From contig NZ_JAHLOS010000036.1 of assembly GCF_018917525.1 (NCBI RefSeq), positions 1-46,242 on the forward strand: 46,242 nucleotides of DNA, in the 5' to 3' direction. This DNA comes from Enterococcus raffinosus. GTDB lineage: Bacteria; Bacillota; Bacilli; Lactobacillales; Enterococcaceae. Within the stretch, counting starts at the first letter, position 1. Every line of letters starts with the position of its first letter. The notes beneath the pieces were generated by a model that worked only from the letters and a program-made list of their open reading frames with translations, searched no databases and had not been told where the DNA came from. A program made the translations under genes and the position numbers. This document shows, one piece after another, positions 44,912-46,242 of this stretch.

Positions 44912-45003
44912 GGTACTGATTTTAGAAAAAGAATGCTCAAACCATTAAGAGCTATTCACGATAACCTTCAACTTAATCTTAAGGATTTATAATTTGACCG
45001 TTC

Positions 45004-45012
45004 TGCTATTAT
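45004..45012 (+). promoter_or_regulatory. Second candidate argR promoter (extended -10)
   Basis: TGCTATTAT is an extended -10 element 20 bp before the argR start codon. No -35 at the usual distance is convincing. Confidence 0.4.
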
Positions 45013-45031
45013 ATAATTAAGGAGTTTTTTT

Positions 45032-45511
45032 ATGCGAAAAAAAGATCGACACGAACTAATCAAGAAAATCATTTCAGAAAACGCGATTCGAAATCAAAAT
45101 GAATTGATGGAATTTTTACAGCAGTATCAAGTTTCAGCGACTCAAGCTACGATTTCACGCGATATTCGTGATCTGAAAATCGTAAAAACGATTGATGAAT
45201 CCGGCAAGCCACGTTTTGAATTGTTCCAAGACCAGCAAGAACCGACTGAGGATGATGATATTAAGCGACTCATTCGTATGACAAACAATGTTATCGTCAA
45301 AGTCGATACTGTTCAATTTATGACCATAGTCAGTACACTTCCTGATAATGCGCATCTATTGGCTTCTGTTCTGGATGATCTTTCGAGTGAGTTGATTGTT
45401 GCAACGATGGCGAGTTTCGATACAATTATTATCATCTCAAAGACACCTGAAGACGCACAACAAGTCACTGCTTTTCTGCAAGATCCTACACAGCGGTCAA
45501 TTTTCTCTTAA
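45032..45511 (+). CDS. argR: ArgR-family arginine regulator
   Basis: This 159-residue regulator senses arginine and controls arginine synthesis or catabolism. The N-terminal winged helix (1-70: RHELIKKIISENAIRNQNEL and SATQATISRDIRDLKIVKT) binds DNA. The C-terminal domain (85-155) forms hexamers and holds the ligand motif around DDLSSELIVATMASFDTIII. The ATG has an AAGGAG ribosome binding site. It is a lone gene, not next to arc or arg genes, and enterococci often carry several paralogues; its targets are unclear. An IS element lies immediately downstream. Confidence 0.93.
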   Translation: MRKKDRHELIKKIISENAIRNQNELMEFLQQYQVSATQATISRDIRDLKIVKTIDESGKPRFELFQDQQEPTEDDDIKRLIRMTNNVIVKVDTVQFMTIVSTLPDNAHLLASVLDDLSSELIVATMASFDTIIIISKTPEDAQQVTAFLQDPTQRSIFS

Positions 45512-45539
45512 AAGCGATGAAGTTCTTTATATCTCAAAA

Positions 45540-45565
45540 ACGCGCTCCTTAATTTAGGAGCGCGT
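45540..45565. terminator. Terminator between argR and the IS element
   Basis: A perfect 10-bp stem ACGCGCTCCT / AGGAGCGCGT (45540-45549, 45556-45565) has a T tail on the minus strand (complement of 45535-45539). It is the only hairpin near argR on the plus side, so it probably serves both directions. Confidence 0.75.
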
Positions 45566-46242
45566 CAGACTGTAGACAAAAGACGTCTCGAACTCGTAAT
45601 TTGAGTTTGGGACGTCTTTTTATCTGATTTCTTTCGACATTCAGGACAAAAAAATAAAGGCTCCTTGCCTTTCCATAGCCAGGTGGCTAATTTCTTTAAA
45701 TTCATTGCAGCAAACACCAGCATCGTATGCGTCGCGACTTTTTCCAAGCCTCGATACTTGGTCCAACGCATCCCATGCTTTTCTTTTGCATCTGCAAATA
45801 TTCGTTCAATCGTTTGTTTTCGTTTTTTGTAAATTGATTTATTCAGATCCGTTAGGCGAAGATGTTCCACTTCATCCATCAGATCTCCCCAAACATGTCT
45901 CGTGATGACTCGTTGATGATTTTTACTTTTCGTACATGTTTTTATCAGAGGGCAGTGCACACACTCTTTTGGATTCGATTTGTATTCACGATACCCGTCT
46001 CGTGTGACCGTTGAAAAAGCGAGCATTTGATCCTGCGGACAAATGTAACAATCATAATACTCGTCATAGAGAAACTCATTTTTTGATAATAGCCCCTTTT
46101 TCCCTTTGAGCCTTGAATAAGGCAAACAAGGTCGAAGGTTCAAATGAGTCAAAAAGTGAACAAACTTAGGTGTCTTATACCCAGCATCAGCGACAACACA
46201 GTTGATTTCAGGAAAAAGTCTCTTCGATTGTTTGACGAGTTG
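45565..46242 (-). CDS. IS1182-like transposase, 3' part (runs off the window)
   Basis: The reading frame is open from the right edge of the window to 45565, 225 residues; its start is beyond 46242. It matches the C-terminal part of IS1182-family transposases: CVVADAGYKTPKFVHFLTHL (the conserved D-A-G-Y strand of the DDE domain), CYICPQDQMLAFSTVTRDGY, the CVHCPLIKTCTKS cysteine cluster and ERIFADAKEKHGMRWTKYRG with the catalytic Glu. The frame has no stop inside, so it may be intact. The gene's end lies in an inverted repeat next to the argR terminator. Confidence 0.9.
   Translation of the reverse strand, partial: QLVKQSKRLFPEINCVVADAGYKTPKFVHFLTHLNLRPCLPYSRLKGKKGLLSKNEFLYDEYYDCYICPQDQMLAFSTVTRDGYREYKSNPKECVHCPLIKTCTKSKNHQRVITRHVWGDLMDEVEHLRLTDLNKSIYKKRKQTIERIFADAKEKHGMRWTKYRGLEKVATHTMLVFAAMNLKKLATWLWKGKEPLFFCPECRKKSDKKTSQTQITSSRRLLSTV
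45566..46242 (-). mobile_element. Insertion sequence, IS1182-like, partial
   Basis: This is an insertion sequence recognised by its transposase. The outer end is probably within about 45566-45580, just after the argR hairpin, but the terminal repeat cannot be fixed because the other end is outside the window. The inverted repeat at 45578-45620 lies at this end. Confidence 0.7.
45578..45620. repeat. Inverted repeat at the IS end
   Basis: AAAAGACGTCTCGAACTC (45578-45595) pairs with 45603-45620 in 16 of 18 positions, closing a 7-nt loop, with T runs on both sides. It overlaps the last transposase codons and likely terminates transcription into and out of the element. Confidence 0.8.

Larger units (their letters stand above)
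44651..45031. other. Region between divergent rpsB and argR genes
   Basis: This 381-bp region holds the rpsB promoter and leader on the minus strand (44651-44814) and argR promoter elements on the plus strand (44880-45012). The rpsB leader is GC-richer than its surroundings (about 44690-44760) and could fold, but I see no specific match to a known S2 leader. No further gene is seen. Confidence 0.6.

Overview
The window is Gram-positive, low-GC chromosomal DNA and most likely comes from an Enterococcus. Four things point that way. The housekeeping order rpsB-tsf-pyrH-frr-uppS-cdsA-rseP(eep)-polC-rimP-nusA-ylxR-ylxQ-infB-rbfA is typical of Lactobacillales. There is no dxr gene between cdsA and rseP, as expected of a lineage that uses the mevalonate pathway. 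PolC is of the Gram-positive type. Small families such as DUF6440 and a VanZ-like protein are present. The species cannot be fixed by reading alone.

Layout, left to right. 1-4300 (minus strand): the ribosome-maturation cluster rpsP-khpA-(lipoprotein)-rimM-trmD-(XRE regulator)-rplS, divided by terminators and carrying two non-canonical genes. 4306-6854: small metabolic genes (flavin reductase, GNAT acetyltransferase, a RibD/DHFR-fold protein, the glycosylase Tag). 6946-10077 (plus strand): a GntR(YtrA-type)-ABC ATPase-permease-VanZ operon with a clear palindromic operator over its promoter. 10229-12459 (minus): DUF523-ylxM-ffh. 12578-16192: a PhoP/PhoR two-component pair facing a stand-alone PstS phosphate-binding lipoprotein, whose upstream region carries a phased array of PhoP-box-like repeats. 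16192-19593: a small protein, an aminotransferase, an orphan membrane protein, an AraC-type regulator and a DUF6440 protein. 19895-22283 (minus): an ABC exporter operon ending in its own MerR-type regulator and driven by a textbook 19-bp-spacer MerR promoter. 22301-27483: GNAT, ribF, truB, a Na+/H+ antiporter and a small coiled-coil gene. 27606-33387: rbfA, infB, ylxQ, rnpM, nusA, rimP. 33554-44650: polC, rseP, cdsA, uppS, frr, pyrH, tsf, rpsB. 45032-45511: an ArgR-type regulator. 45565-46242: the 3' part of an IS1182-like transposase that runs off the window.

Most of the window supports translation and the cell envelope: ribosomal proteins and assembly factors, initiation factor 2, elongation factor Ts, ribosome recycling, tRNA modification, signal recognition particle, undecaprenyl and phospholipid precursors, and a membrane protease. 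The accessory content consists of small, self-regulated modules (GntR-ABC-VanZ, MerR-ABC, PhoPR/PstS) whose binding sites can be read directly in the DNA. The most notable points are the complete MerR promoter, the phased Pho boxes, the GntR operator, a terminator-like hairpin inside the rimP-nusA leader, a 51-bp tandem repeat inside infB, the absence of proS between rseP and polC, and two lipoprotein signal peptides whose tails look like enterococcal sex pheromones. I saw no tRNA, rRNA, CRISPR array or prophage. No wholly new biological system is proven; the best candidates for unexplored function are the GntR-ABC-VanZ operon, the lipoprotein beside rimM, and the small gene coupled to the antiporter.
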